From positions 1,116,001 through 1,180,000 of the forward strand of contig NZ_CP082269.1 of assembly GCF_019880405.1 (NCBI RefSeq): a stretch of 64,000 nt of DNA. Reading direction: 5' to 3'. This DNA comes from Enterobacter sp. C2 (GTDB lineage: Bacteria > Pseudomonadota > Gammaproteobacteria > Enterobacterales > Enterobacteriaceae). The notes beneath the pieces are model-generated. The model made no database searches, had not been told where the DNA came from, and saw nothing but the letters and a program-made list of their open reading frames with translations. Every line of letters begins with the position of its first letter. Position 1 is the first letter of the stretch. This document shows positions 56,562-64,000 of the stretch, piece by piece. The position numbers were made by a program, and so were the translations under genes.

Positions 56562-57203
56562 TTATGAGCTAATATATTGATGTGGGGGATTATTTAGCAG
56601 CGTGAGTAAGTTTGCAATAAGTCGCGGGGCAAGCGTGGCGGGCGTTGCCGCGCTAATCCATTCGCTGACCTGAGCCATCTCCATGCCCGCATAGCCGCAG
56701 GGGTTAATCCGCCGAAACGGCGCAAGATCCATGGCAATGTTGAGCGCCAGACCATGAAACGAACAGCCTTTGCGGATCCGCAGGCCCAGCGAGCAGATCT
56801 TCTTCTCACCAACGTACACCCCAGGCGCATCTGCACGCGGATGGGCATCAATATCCAGCTCAGCCAGCGTGTTTACCACGGTCTGCTCAAGCACGGTCAC
56901 CAGCTCACGCACGCCCAGCTTGCGGCGTTTAAGATCCAGCAGCACATACATAACCTGCTGGCCGGGACCGTGATAGGTCACCTGACCACCGCGGTCACTC
57001 TGAATAACGGGAATATCACCGGGCATCAGCAGATGCTCCGCTTTACCGGCCTGCCCCTGGGTGAACACCGGCTCGTGCTCGACCAGCCACACCTCATCGG
57101 GGGTATTGGTATCACGGTTATCGGTAAAGGTGTGCATCGCCTCGGAAACAGGCGCGTAAGGTTGCAAGCCCAGATGGCGGATAAGGATCGTATCCTGAAG
57201 CAA
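56562..57203 (-). CDS. lipB: Octanoyl-ACP:protein octanoyltransferase LipB (TTG start)
   Basis: LipB transfers octanoate from acyl carrier protein to lipoyl domains. From TTG 57203 it is 213 residues, exactly the E. coli length, with GGAGA eight bases upstream. Key motifs are [14 protein letters not shown], the catalytic lysine in GEKKICSLG and the catalytic cysteine in [10 protein letters not shown]. An ATG at 57248 is in frame but would add 15 unmatched residues. It is downstream of ybeD. Confidence 0.93.
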   Translation of the reverse strand: MLQDTILIRHLGLQPYAPVSEAMHTFTDNRDTNTPDEVWLVEHEPVFTQGQAGKAEHLLMPGDIPVIQSDRGGQVTYHGPGQQVMYVLLDLKRRKLGVRELVTVLEQTVVNTLAELDIDAHPRADAPGVYVGEKKICSLGLRIRKGCSFHGLALNIAMDLAPFRRINPCGYAGMEMAQVSEWISAATPATLAPRLIANLLTLLNNPPHQYISS

Positions 57204-57306
57204 AACAGCATCTCCGGAGGAGAACAAAAGGTAGGGGGAGTATATCACAGGGAGGGTGTTCCCCGGCCAGCGCCGGGCAACACGTCAGCAGGTTGGCGCG
57301 GGACGG

Positions 57307-57570
57307 TTACAGCACCATACGAACGATTTCGATATTACCGAGCTCTTCGTACAGCGTTTCGACCTGCTCAATGTGCGTAGCGGTGATGGTGATAGAGACC
57401 GAGTGGTAGTTGCCTTTGCTGCTCGGTTTTACCTGCGGAGAGTAATCACCTGGCGCATGGCGCTGTACCACTTCCACCACCTGATCAACCAGCTCAGGTT
57501 TCGCCAGACCCATCACTTTGTAGGTAAAGGAGGTCGGGAATTCAAGCAGTTCGTTAAGTTTGGTTTTCAT
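57307..57570 (-). CDS. ybeD: DUF493 family protein YbeD
   Basis: The 87-residue protein matches E. coli YbeD end to end ([46 protein letters not shown]). It has an ACT-like alpha/beta fold and is conserved between dacA and lipB. Its function is unknown; links to lipoate metabolism or envelope have been suggested from context only. ATG 57570 is chosen over ATG 57597. Confidence 0.93.
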   Translation of the reverse strand: MKTKLNELLEFPTSFTYKVMGLAKPELVDQVVEVVQRHAPGDYSPQVKPSSKGNYHSVSITITATHIEQVETLYEELGNIEIVRMVL

Positions 57571-57670
57571 GTCAGCTCCGGCGTTAAAAAAGAACAACTC
57601 CCGCCAGAGCGGGAGTGTTTAAGATGCATAGTATATGGGGATGGAAATCACACTTTCAAGTGTGTATTTT

Positions 57671-58882
57671 TTAACCAAACCAGTGGTGGAACATCAGCTT
57701 GATGTAATCAATGATTTTGCCGAAGAAATTCCCCTCTGGGATCTCCTGCAGAACCACCAGCGGACGCTGCTCAATGGTTTTGCCATCAAGCTGGAAGTTG
57801 ATGGTGCCCACAACCTGATTTTTTGCCAGCGGCGCGTGCAGCTCGCTGTTGCTCAGCACGTAGCTGGCCTTCAGATCCTTCATCCGACCGCGCGGAATGG
57901 TCAGATAGACGTCTTTATCCACGCCCAGCGAGGCACGGTCGCTATCGCCAAACCATGCTGGCTCAGAGGCAAACTCTTTGCCTGCTTTGATCGGGTTAAC
58001 GGTTTCAAAGAAACGGAAGCCCCAGGTCAGCAGCTTTTTACTTTCAGCTTCACGGCCTTTAAAGGTGCGACCACCCATCACGGCGGAGATCAGGCGCATC
58101 TGGCCTTCGGTTGCGGACGCTACCAGGTTGTAGCCCGCCTTGTCCGTGTGACCGGTTTTGATTCCGTCAACGTTCAGGCTGTTATCCCACAGCAGGCCGT
58201 TGCGGTTGGTCTGGCGAATACCGTTGAAGGTGAACTCTTTCTCTTTGTAGATGGTGTACTCGTTCGGTACATCGCGGATCAGCGCCTGGCCAATCAGCGC
58301 CATATCGCGCGCGGAGCTGAACTGACCATCAGCATCAAGACCGTGCACCGTCTGGAAGTGGGAGTTTTTCAGCCCCAGCGCGTTCACGTAGCTGTTCATC
58401 AGGCCAACAAAGGCGTCCTGGCTACCGGCGACATAGTCAGCCATTGCTACGCAGGCGTCGTTGCCGGACTGCAGGTTGATACCACGGATCAGCTGGGAAA
58501 CCGGCACCTGCATGCCAGGCTTCAGGAACATCAGCGATGAGCCTTTAAAGACCGGGTTGCCGGTAGCCCAGGCATCGTTGCCGATGGTGACCAGGTCCGT
58601 CTCTTTGAATTTACCCGCTTTCATGGCCTGGCCGATGACGTAGCTGGTCATCATTTTGGTCAGGCTGGCCGGATCGCGGCGCGCGTCGGCGTTCTGTTCC
58701 GCCAGCACTTTGCCAGAGTTGTAGTCGATCAGGATATACGACTCTGCGTCAATTTGCGGAACGCCCGGGATCATGGTCTTGATGTTCAGATCATCAGCAT
58801 GGGCAGCGGAGAGCGTGGCGGCGGCCAGCGCGGTGGTGAGCGCCAGGCGCTTCACGAAACGAACGGAAAAAGTGGTCTTCAT
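57671..58882 (-). CDS. dacA: D-alanyl-D-alanine carboxypeptidase DacA (PBP5)
   Basis: PBP5 trims the terminal D-Ala from peptidoglycan stem peptides and helps keep cell shape. The 403-residue precursor equals E. coli in length. It has a 29-residue signal peptide (ending AHA), Ser73-x-x-Lys76 (SLTK), SGN at 139-141 and KTG at 242-244, a beta-rich C-terminal domain, and a C-terminal amphipathic anchor ([15 protein letters not shown]). It lies downstream of rlpA in the shape-gene cluster. Confidence 0.97.
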   Translation of the reverse strand: MKTTFSVRFVKRLALTTALAAATLSAAHADDLNIKTMIPGVPQIDAESYILIDYNSGKVLAEQNADARRDPASLTKMMTSYVIGQAMKAGKFKETDLVTIGNDAWATGNPVFKGSSLMFLKPGMQVPVSQLIRGINLQSGNDACVAMADYVAGSQDAFVGLMNSYVNALGLKNSHFQTVHGLDADGQFSSARDMALIGQALIRDVPNEYTIYKEKEFTFNGIRQTNRNGLLWDNSLNVDGIKTGHTDKAGYNLVASATEGQMRLISAVMGGRTFKGREAESKKLLTWGFRFFETVNPIKAGKEFASEPAWFGDSDRASLGVDKDVYLTIPRGRMKDLKASYVLSNSELHAPLAKNQVVGTINFQLDGKTIEQRPLVVLQEIPEGNFFGKIIDYIKLMFHHWFG

Positions 58883-59024
58883 GGTCAGAACAACGACATC
58901 CGTGATGAAATTAAAAAAAGTGCCTTACTATAGCAAAAGCTATACAGGCAGGCATCTGACTTTCCGCATGACTTTGTGACTGAAACTGACACAAGTTGAC
59001 AAAGTCAGACGCCCGATGAAGCGC

Positions 59025-60197
59025 TTACTGCGCGCTAGTGATAAATGATTGCAGCTGCGCTTCGCTCTGCAAACGCTGCTGGAGCGCGCTGGCATCGGCT
59101 TTGCTGCTGAACGGGCCGAGCTGGATACGCCAGACTGCACCATTCTGCGTTACGCGACCCGGCACGTCGAACTGCTGGACCAGACGCTGCTGATACTGTT
59201 CGGCGCGCGCTTTATCGCTTACGGCACCCACCTGCACAACGTAACCACCGGCGGTGGCCGCAGGCGCTGCTGGGGCAGGGGTAGCCGCTGCCGGCGCGCT
59301 ACCCTGAACGGAGCCAGGGGCGGTCACCGGTGCCGCTGCCGCAGGGGCAGCAACGACGGGGGCGGTCACGGGGGCCGGGGCAGTGACGGTCGGCTGCGGC
59401 TGTACTGGCGCAGCGGGTTCGTTGCTCTCCAGTACGCCAGACGCCAGCGTGGTCGGTGCGCCGAGGAAGCCGCTGCCGCCAACCGGTGCGCCAGCCGCAC
59501 CATCGCTTTGCAGCGTGTCGTTACTGATAGGGCGAACCTCTGCCGCAGGCTGGGCGGGCTGCGGCGCGGAAGAGGCGCTGCCCATGCCGCCGCTCAGATC
59601 GGGACGATCGGGCAGGGCATAAGTCTGCTGGGCAATGGTGGTACACACCGTGCCCGGACCTGAGAACGACCCGTCCTGAGAGACAATAATTGGATCGATC
59701 CGCACTTTAGTGTTGTTGGAGTTGTTCAGCCTGTCGGCTGCGGCGCGGGAGAGCGAGATCACCCGGTCGTTGCCGTAGGGGCCGCGATCGTTGATGCGCA
59801 CTACCACCATCCGGCCGTTAGACAGGTTGGTAATACGCGCGTAGCTGGGGATCGGCAGCGTCGGATGGGCTGCCGTCAGCTGCATCGGATCGAAAGCTTC
59901 GCCGGAAGCGGTCAGGTTGCTGCCTGGCTCCGCATCGTAGATAGCGGCGAGACCGGCCTGGGTAAAGCGCGAGGTATCCTGCACAATCTTGTAGGATTTT
60001 CCATCGCGCTCGTAGTCCTGATTCGCCGAGGGGTTCAGCGGCTCGTAGCGTGGTTCGGCCCCGCCGATCTCCACCGTCGGGCCGTTACAGACCGCAGGCT
60101 GCGGCGCAGCGGCAGTAGGCTGCTGGCTCTCGTCGTTACTTGTACACGCTGTCAGTAATCCTGCTGCTACGCAAACTGCAAGGCAAAGCTTCCGCAT
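59025..60197 (-). CDS. rlpA: Septal-ring lipoprotein RlpA
   Basis: RlpA is an outer-membrane lipoprotein that binds denuded glycans at the septum; some homologues are lytic transglycosylases. From ATG 60197 it is 390 residues (E. coli 362). The signal peptide ends in the lipobox LLTAC. A double-psi beta-barrel domain follows (GLAAIYDAEPGSNLTASGEAFD, VRINDRGPYGNDRVISLS), then an Ala/Pro-rich linker of about 100 residues, longer than in E. coli, and a C-terminal SPOR domain (VQVGAVSDKARAEQY). Confidence 0.95.
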   Translation of the reverse strand: MRKLCLAVCVAAGLLTACTSNDESQQPTAAAPQPAVCNGPTVEIGGAEPRYEPLNPSANQDYERDGKSYKIVQDTSRFTQAGLAAIYDAEPGSNLTASGEAFDPMQLTAAHPTLPIPSYARITNLSNGRMVVVRINDRGPYGNDRVISLSRAAADRLNNSNNTKVRIDPIIVSQDGSFSGPGTVCTTIAQQTYALPDRPDLSGGMGSASSAPQPAQPAAEVRPISNDTLQSDGAAGAPVGGSGFLGAPTTLASGVLESNEPAAPVQPQPTVTAPAPVTAPVVAAPAAAAPVTAPGSVQGSAPAAATPAPAAPAATAGGYVVQVGAVSDKARAEQYQQRLVQQFDVPGRVTQNGAVWRIQLGPFSSKADASALQQRLQSEAQLQSFITSAQ

Positions 60198-60207
60198 TGC
60201 GAACCTC

Positions 60208-61320
60208 TTATACGCTTTTCGACAACATTTTTCTGTGAGTATGGATCGACATCGCGATACCAAACCCGGCCATAAGCACAATCAGGGCTGAGCCCCCGTA
60301 GCTTACCAACGGTAAGGGCACCCCTACTACCGGTAAAATACCGCTCACCATACCAATATTAACAAACACATAAACGAATAAAATCAGCATTAAGCCCCCG
60401 GCCATCACGCGACCAAAGGTGGTCTGCGCATGGGCGGCGATCCACAGGCCGCGCATAATCAGCAGCAGGTAGAGCGTCAGCAGGATCAGGATCCCGACCA
60501 GACCCAGCTCCTCGCCCAATACGGCGAAGATAAAGTCGGTATGACGCTCGGGCAGAAACTCAAGCTGCGATTGAGTGCCGTGCAGCCAGCCTTTGCCGCG
60601 CAGGCCGCCGGAGCCAATAGCAATTTTAGACTGAATAATATGATAGCCTGCCCCCAGCGGATCGGTTTCTGGATCGAGCAGCATCATGACGCGCTGGCGC
60701 TGGTAGTCGTGCATCAGGAAGAACCAGAGGATCGGAATAAACGCCGCCAGCAGCAGGGCGGCAATGCCAATCAGCCGCCAGCTCAGGCCCGACAGGAAGA
60801 GCACAAACAGGCCCGACAGCGCGATCAGAATCGAGGTCCCGAGGTCTGGCTGCGCGGCAACCAGCAGGGTAGGCATGAAGATCAGCACCAGCGCAATACC
60901 GGTGTTTTTCAGCGAGGGCGGGCAGACGTCACGGTTGATAAAGCGCGCCACCATCAGCGGAACGGCGATTTTCGCAATCTCCGAGGGCTGGAAGCGCACG
61001 ATGCCTAAATCAAGCCAGCGCTGCGCCCCTTTCGAGATGGCACCAAAGGCGTCAACCGCCACCAGCAGGATCACGCAAAAAATATAGAGATAGGGGGCCC
61101 ATCCCTCATAGACGCGGGGCGGGATCTGCGCCATTACCACCATCACCACCAGGCCCATGGCAATCTGGCCGATTTTGCGCTCGGTCATACCGACATCCTG
61201 GCCGCTGGCGCTCCAGATCACGATGGCGCTGTAGAACAGCAGCGCAAGGATGATCAGCAGTAGCGCCGGATCGATGTGGATTTTATCCCAGAACGATTTT
61301 TTGTTCGGATTATCCGTCAT
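60208..61320 (-). CDS. mrdB: Peptidoglycan glycosyltransferase RodA (MrdB)
   Basis: RodA is the SEDS glycan polymerase of the elongasome, working with PBP2. The 370-residue protein (E. coli 370) has ten membrane helices and SEDS motifs such as [30 protein letters not shown] and the C-terminal [12 protein letters not shown]. It begins two bases after the mrdA stop, so the pair is coupled. Confidence 0.97.
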   Translation of the reverse strand: MTDNPNKKSFWDKIHIDPALLLIILALLFYSAIVIWSASGQDVGMTERKIGQIAMGLVVMVVMAQIPPRVYEGWAPYLYIFCVILLVAVDAFGAISKGAQRWLDLGIVRFQPSEIAKIAVPLMVARFINRDVCPPSLKNTGIALVLIFMPTLLVAAQPDLGTSILIALSGLFVLFLSGLSWRLIGIAALLLAAFIPILWFFLMHDYQRQRVMMLLDPETDPLGAGYHIIQSKIAIGSGGLRGKGWLHGTQSQLEFLPERHTDFIFAVLGEELGLVGILILLTLYLLLIMRGLWIAAHAQTTFGRVMAGGLMLILFVYVFVNIGMVSGILPVVGVPLPLVSYGGSALIVLMAGFGIAMSIHTHRKMLSKSV

Positions 61321-61322
61321 GG

Positions 61323-63224
61323 TTATTGGTCCTCAGCCGCCGTTGCCGCTGGATTCTCGGCAGGCAGGTCGGTGTTGTTATCGCCCAGCATAATGTGGTC
61401 GAGGATCTGGCGCATGATGGTCCCGACCGCTGGGCCTGCACCGCCGTTTTCCAGAATGATCGCCACCGCTACCTGGGGATGGTCATAGGGGGCAAACGCT
61501 GTCATCAACTTATGGTCGCGCAGGCGTTCAGCAATTTTATGCGCGTTATAGGTTTCGTTGGCCTTCAGGCCAAACACCTGTGCCGTACCGGATTTCGCCG
61601 CCACTTTATAAGGCGCGTTAGCAAAATATTTGTGCGCCGTGCCGTTAGCCCGGTTGGCCACGCCGTACATACCGTCTTTGGCAATCTCCCAGTAACCGGA
61701 GTGGATATCGCCCACCGGCGGCTGCTCGGGCTGCTTCCAGGGCACCTGCTGGCCGTTCTGCGCGGTGCTCATCAACAGATGCGGTACTTTGACGATGCCA
61801 TCGTTAATCAGGATCATCATCGCCTTGCTCATCTGGATCGGCGTTGCCGTCCAGTAGCCCTGGCCGATGCCCACCGGGATGGTGTCACCCTGGTACCATG
61901 GCTTCTTAAAGCGTTTTAGCTTCCACTCGCGGGTTGGCATATTCCCGGAGCGCTCCTCGGAGAGGTCGATGCCGGTATAGTGGCCGTAGCCAAATTTACT
62001 CATCCACTCCCCGAGACGATCGATACCCATGTCGTAGGCGACCTGGTAGAAGAAGGTGTCGGCGGACTCTTCCAGCGATTTGGTCACGTTCAGGTGGCCG
62101 TGGCCCCACTTTTTCCAGTCGCGATAGCGCTTCTCAGAGCCGGGAAGCTGCCACCAGCCGGGGTCAAACAGGCTCGTATTGCGGTTGATCACGCCCGCGC
62201 TCAGCGCCGACACCGCGACATAAGGCTTAACGGTTGATGCCGGGGGATAGACGCCCTGGGTAGCACGGTTAATCAGCGGCGTGTTGGGATCGTGCAGCAG
62301 GCCGTTGTAATCCTTGCTGGAGATACCGTCAACAAACAGGTTTGGGTTATAGCTTGGCATGGAGACCAGCGCCAGAATACCGCCAGTGCGCGGATCGGTT
62401 ACCACCACCGCCGCACGGCTCCCTTCGAGCAGGGTTTCAATATAGGTTTGCAGCTTGAGATCCAGCGTCAGGTAGATGTCATGCCCGGCCTGGGGCGGCA
62501 CCTCTTTCAGCTGGCGGATCACCCGGCCACGGTTGTTAACCTCAACCTCTTCATAGCCGGTCTGGCCGTGAAGGACGTTTTCGTAGTAGCGCTCAATGCC
62601 CAGCTTGCCGATATCGTGCGTGGCCGCGTAGTTGGCGAGGATCCCCTCTTTATCGAGGCGTTCTACGTCTTTATCGTTGATTTTCGATACGTAGCCGATA
62701 ACGTGGGTCAGGGCAGAGCCATAGGGGTAGAAGCGGCGCTTGTAGCCTTTGACTTCTACGCCGGGGAAGCGGTACTGGTTAACAGCAAAGCGCGCCACCT
62801 GGACTTCCGTCAGGTTAGACTTCACCGGAATAGAGGTAAAACGGTGCGAGCGGGCGCGCTCTTTTTTGAAATTGGCGATGTCATCATCGTTGAGATCGAC
62901 CACGTCACGCAGCGCATCCAGCGTCTGCTGCACGTTATCCACCTTCTCAGGCATCATCTCAACCTGATAGATAGTCCGGTTGAGCGCCAGCGGCGTACCG
63001 TTGCGGTCATAGATAATGCCGCGGCTCGGGGCAATCGGCACCAGCTTGATACGGTTTTCGTTGGAGCGCGTCTGGTAGTCGGTGTGACGGACAATCTGCA
63101 AATTATAGAGGTTGGCGACGAGCACGCCGCTGAGCAGCAGGATCCCTGTAAAGGCGACAATCGCCCTGCGCACAAACAGCGCGGACTCAGCCGTATAGTC
63201 GCGAAAAGAGTTCTGTAATTTCAT
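61323..63224 (-). CDS. mrdA: Penicillin-binding protein 2, transpeptidase MrdA
   Basis: PBP2 crosslinks glycan made by RodA during rod elongation. The 633-residue protein (E. coli 633) has a short cytoplasmic tail, one membrane helix (about residues 20-42), a dimerisation/head domain, and a transpeptidase domain with PPASTVKP (catalytic Ser-x-x-Lys), SADTFFY (SxD) and AAKSGTAQ (KSG). The residue before the catalytic Ser is Ala, where the E. coli protein has Gly (PPGSTVKP), a mild change. Confidence 0.97.
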   Translation of the reverse strand: MKLQNSFRDYTAESALFVRRAIVAFTGILLLSGVLVANLYNLQIVRHTDYQTRSNENRIKLVPIAPSRGIIYDRNGTPLALNRTIYQVEMMPEKVDNVQQTLDALRDVVDLNDDDIANFKKERARSHRFTSIPVKSNLTEVQVARFAVNQYRFPGVEVKGYKRRFYPYGSALTHVIGYVSKINDKDVERLDKEGILANYAATHDIGKLGIERYYENVLHGQTGYEEVEVNNRGRVIRQLKEVPPQAGHDIYLTLDLKLQTYIETLLEGSRAAVVVTDPRTGGILALVSMPSYNPNLFVDGISSKDYNGLLHDPNTPLINRATQGVYPPASTVKPYVAVSALSAGVINRNTSLFDPGWWQLPGSEKRYRDWKKWGHGHLNVTKSLEESADTFFYQVAYDMGIDRLGEWMSKFGYGHYTGIDLSEERSGNMPTREWKLKRFKKPWYQGDTIPVGIGQGYWTATPIQMSKAMMILINDGIVKVPHLLMSTAQNGQQVPWKQPEQPPVGDIHSGYWEIAKDGMYGVANRANGTAHKYFANAPYKVAAKSGTAQVFGLKANETYNAHKIAERLRDHKLMTAFAPYDHPQVAVAIILENGGAGPAVGTIMRQILDHIMLGDNNTDLPAENPAATAAEDQ

Positions 63225-63253
63225 CCGCTGCTTAATCTACCTAAGGCTCTTCG

Positions 63254-63721
63254 TTACTCACGGTGATAGGGATGGTTGGTCGTAATGCTCCATGCGCGGT
63301 AGAGGCTTTCAGCCACCAAAACCCGGACCAGCGGGTGGGGGAGCGTTAACGCAGAGAGCGACCAACTTTGTTCTGCTGCCGCTTTGCAGGCGGGGGATAA
63401 CCCTTCCGGACCGCCGATCAGCAGGCTGACGTCGCGTCCGTCCTGCTTCCAGCGCTCCAGCTCAATGGCCAGCTGCGGCGTATCCCAGGGCTTACCTGGA
63501 ATATCGAGGGTGACGATGCGGTTTTTCCCGGCCGCTGCGAGCATAAGCTCACCCTCTTTATCAAGGATACGTTTGATATCGGCATTTTTGCCGCGCTTGC
63601 CGGCAGGGATCTCTACCAGCTCAAACGGCATATCTTTCGGAAATCGACGCAGATATTCAGTAAAGCCGGTTTGTACCCAGTCGGGCATTTTCGTGCCGAC
63701 GGCGACCAGTTGCAGCTTCAC
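63254..63721 (-). CDS. rlmH: 23S rRNA pseudouridine-1915 N3-methyltransferase RlmH
   Basis: RlmH methylates pseudouridine 1915 of 23S rRNA on the 70S ribosome. The 155-residue SPOUT enzyme equals E. coli in length and shows the trefoil-knot SAM loop [10 protein letters not shown] and the C-terminal [20 protein letters not shown]. It lies between rsfS (four bases upstream) and mrdA. Confidence 0.97.
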   Translation of the reverse strand: MKLQLVAVGTKMPDWVQTGFTEYLRRFPKDMPFELVEIPAGKRGKNADIKRILDKEGELMLAAAGKNRIVTLDIPGKPWDTPQLAIELERWKQDGRDVSLLIGGPEGLSPACKAAAEQSWSLSALTLPHPLVRVLVAESLYRAWSITTNHPYHRE

Positions 63722-63724
63722 TCA

Positions 63725-64000
63725 TTAGCCCCAGAGTTTTTCCAGCTCGTAGAGACGGCGGCTCTCTTCCTGCATAACGTGGACAATCACATCGCCCAGA
63801 TCGACCACGACCCAGTCGGCAACGTTTTCGCCTTCTACGCCAAACGGGATCAGGCCGGCAGCGCGGGATTCCTGAACCACATGGTTAGCAATAGAGACAA
63901 CGTGACGCGTTGAGGTACCGGTGCAGATGATCATGCAGTCGGTGATGCTTGATTTACCTTTAACGTCTAAGGTGACGATGTCCTGACCTTTCAGGTCATC
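63725..64000 (-). CDS. rsfS: Ribosomal silencing factor RsfS, 5' end cut by the window
   Basis: RsfS binds L14 and blocks subunit joining in stationary phase. The 91 visible residues cover all but about the first 14 of the 105-residue E. coli protein, beginning DDLKGQDIV. Family motifs are [41 protein letters not shown] and [14 protein letters not shown]-like [14 protein letters not shown]. The frame is open to the window edge on the minus strand, so the start lies outside. An internal ATG at 63934 is not the start. Confidence 0.95.
   Translation of the reverse strand, partial: DDLKGQDIVTLDVKGKSSITDCMIICTGTSTRHVVSIANHVVQESRAAGLIPFGVEGENVADWVVVDLGDVIVHVMQEESRRLYELEKLWG

Noticed and set aside
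63962-63972. Met-box-like AACGTCTAAG near the right edge
   Set aside because: It lies inside the rsfS coding sequence with no adjacent tandem box, and encodes conserved residues.
1-64000. CRISPR arrays, tRNA or rRNA genes, insertion sequences, prophage
   Set aside because: No regularly spaced repeats, cloverleaf-like sequences, transposase frames or phage genes were seen on either strand.

Overview
The window is chromosomal DNA from a member of the Enterobacteriaceae. Gene order from fepA to rsfS follows the Escherichia coli ent/fep-cstA-ahpCF-dcuC-cspE-lipA-mrdAB region. The differences point to an Enterobacter/Lelliottia/Leclercia/Klebsiella-like genus rather than E. coli: a complete methionine-salvage (mtn) cluster is present, several E. 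coli genes are absent (dsbG, uspG, rnk, the citrate-fermentation block, pagP), and a second flagellar locus abuts fepA. The genus cannot be fixed from this sequence alone.

Region 1 (1-10851) is the 3' part of a flagellar rod/hook operon: the end of flgB, then flgCDEFGHIJKL, tightly spaced and all on +. A LafW-like hook-associated protein follows. Convergent to these genes is a ToxR-like membrane regulator (LafZ-like) overlapping a small exported protein. FlgJ lacks a muramidase domain and lafW/lafZ-type genes are present, so this looks like a Flag-2 (lateral) system rather than the primary flagellum. No flagellin, cap or motor gene lies in the window.

Region 2 (11197-30447) is the enterobactin system: fepA, fes, ybdZ, entF, fepE, fepCGD, entS, fepB and entCEBAH. 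Fur-box-like sequences lie in the three divergent promoter regions. entC, entB and entA make 2,3-dihydroxybenzoate. EntE loads it on EntB and EntF assembles and releases enterobactin. EntS exports the siderophore, FepA, FepB and FepDGC bring it back as the iron complex, and Fes hydrolyses it. EntD, which primes EntB and EntF, is not beside fepA; the flagellar locus sits there.

Region 3 (30646-34086) holds cstA-ybdD (pyruvate/peptide uptake) and hcxA (ybdH).

Region 4 (34248-44535) is a methionine-salvage island: an RbsABC-type ABC importer with a seven-repeat LVIVD beta-propeller protein, then mtnK, mtnA, mtnDCB and the methionine aminotransferase ybdL. Tandem met boxes (MetJ operators) lie in both divergent mtn promoters, and weaker ones precede the importer. 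The best candidate for an under-described system is this importer plus propeller protein as a methylthioribose uptake and processing unit.

Region 5 (44550-64000) is conserved housekeeping: ybdO, ahpCF, ybdR, rna, dcuC, cspE, crcB, ybeM, tatE, lipA, ybeF, lipB, ybeD, dacA, rlpA, mrdB, mrdA, rlmH and the truncated rsfS. It covers peroxide defence, lipoylation, lateral-wall peptidoglycan synthesis and ribosome maturation. No tRNA, rRNA, CRISPR array, insertion sequence or prophage was recognised.
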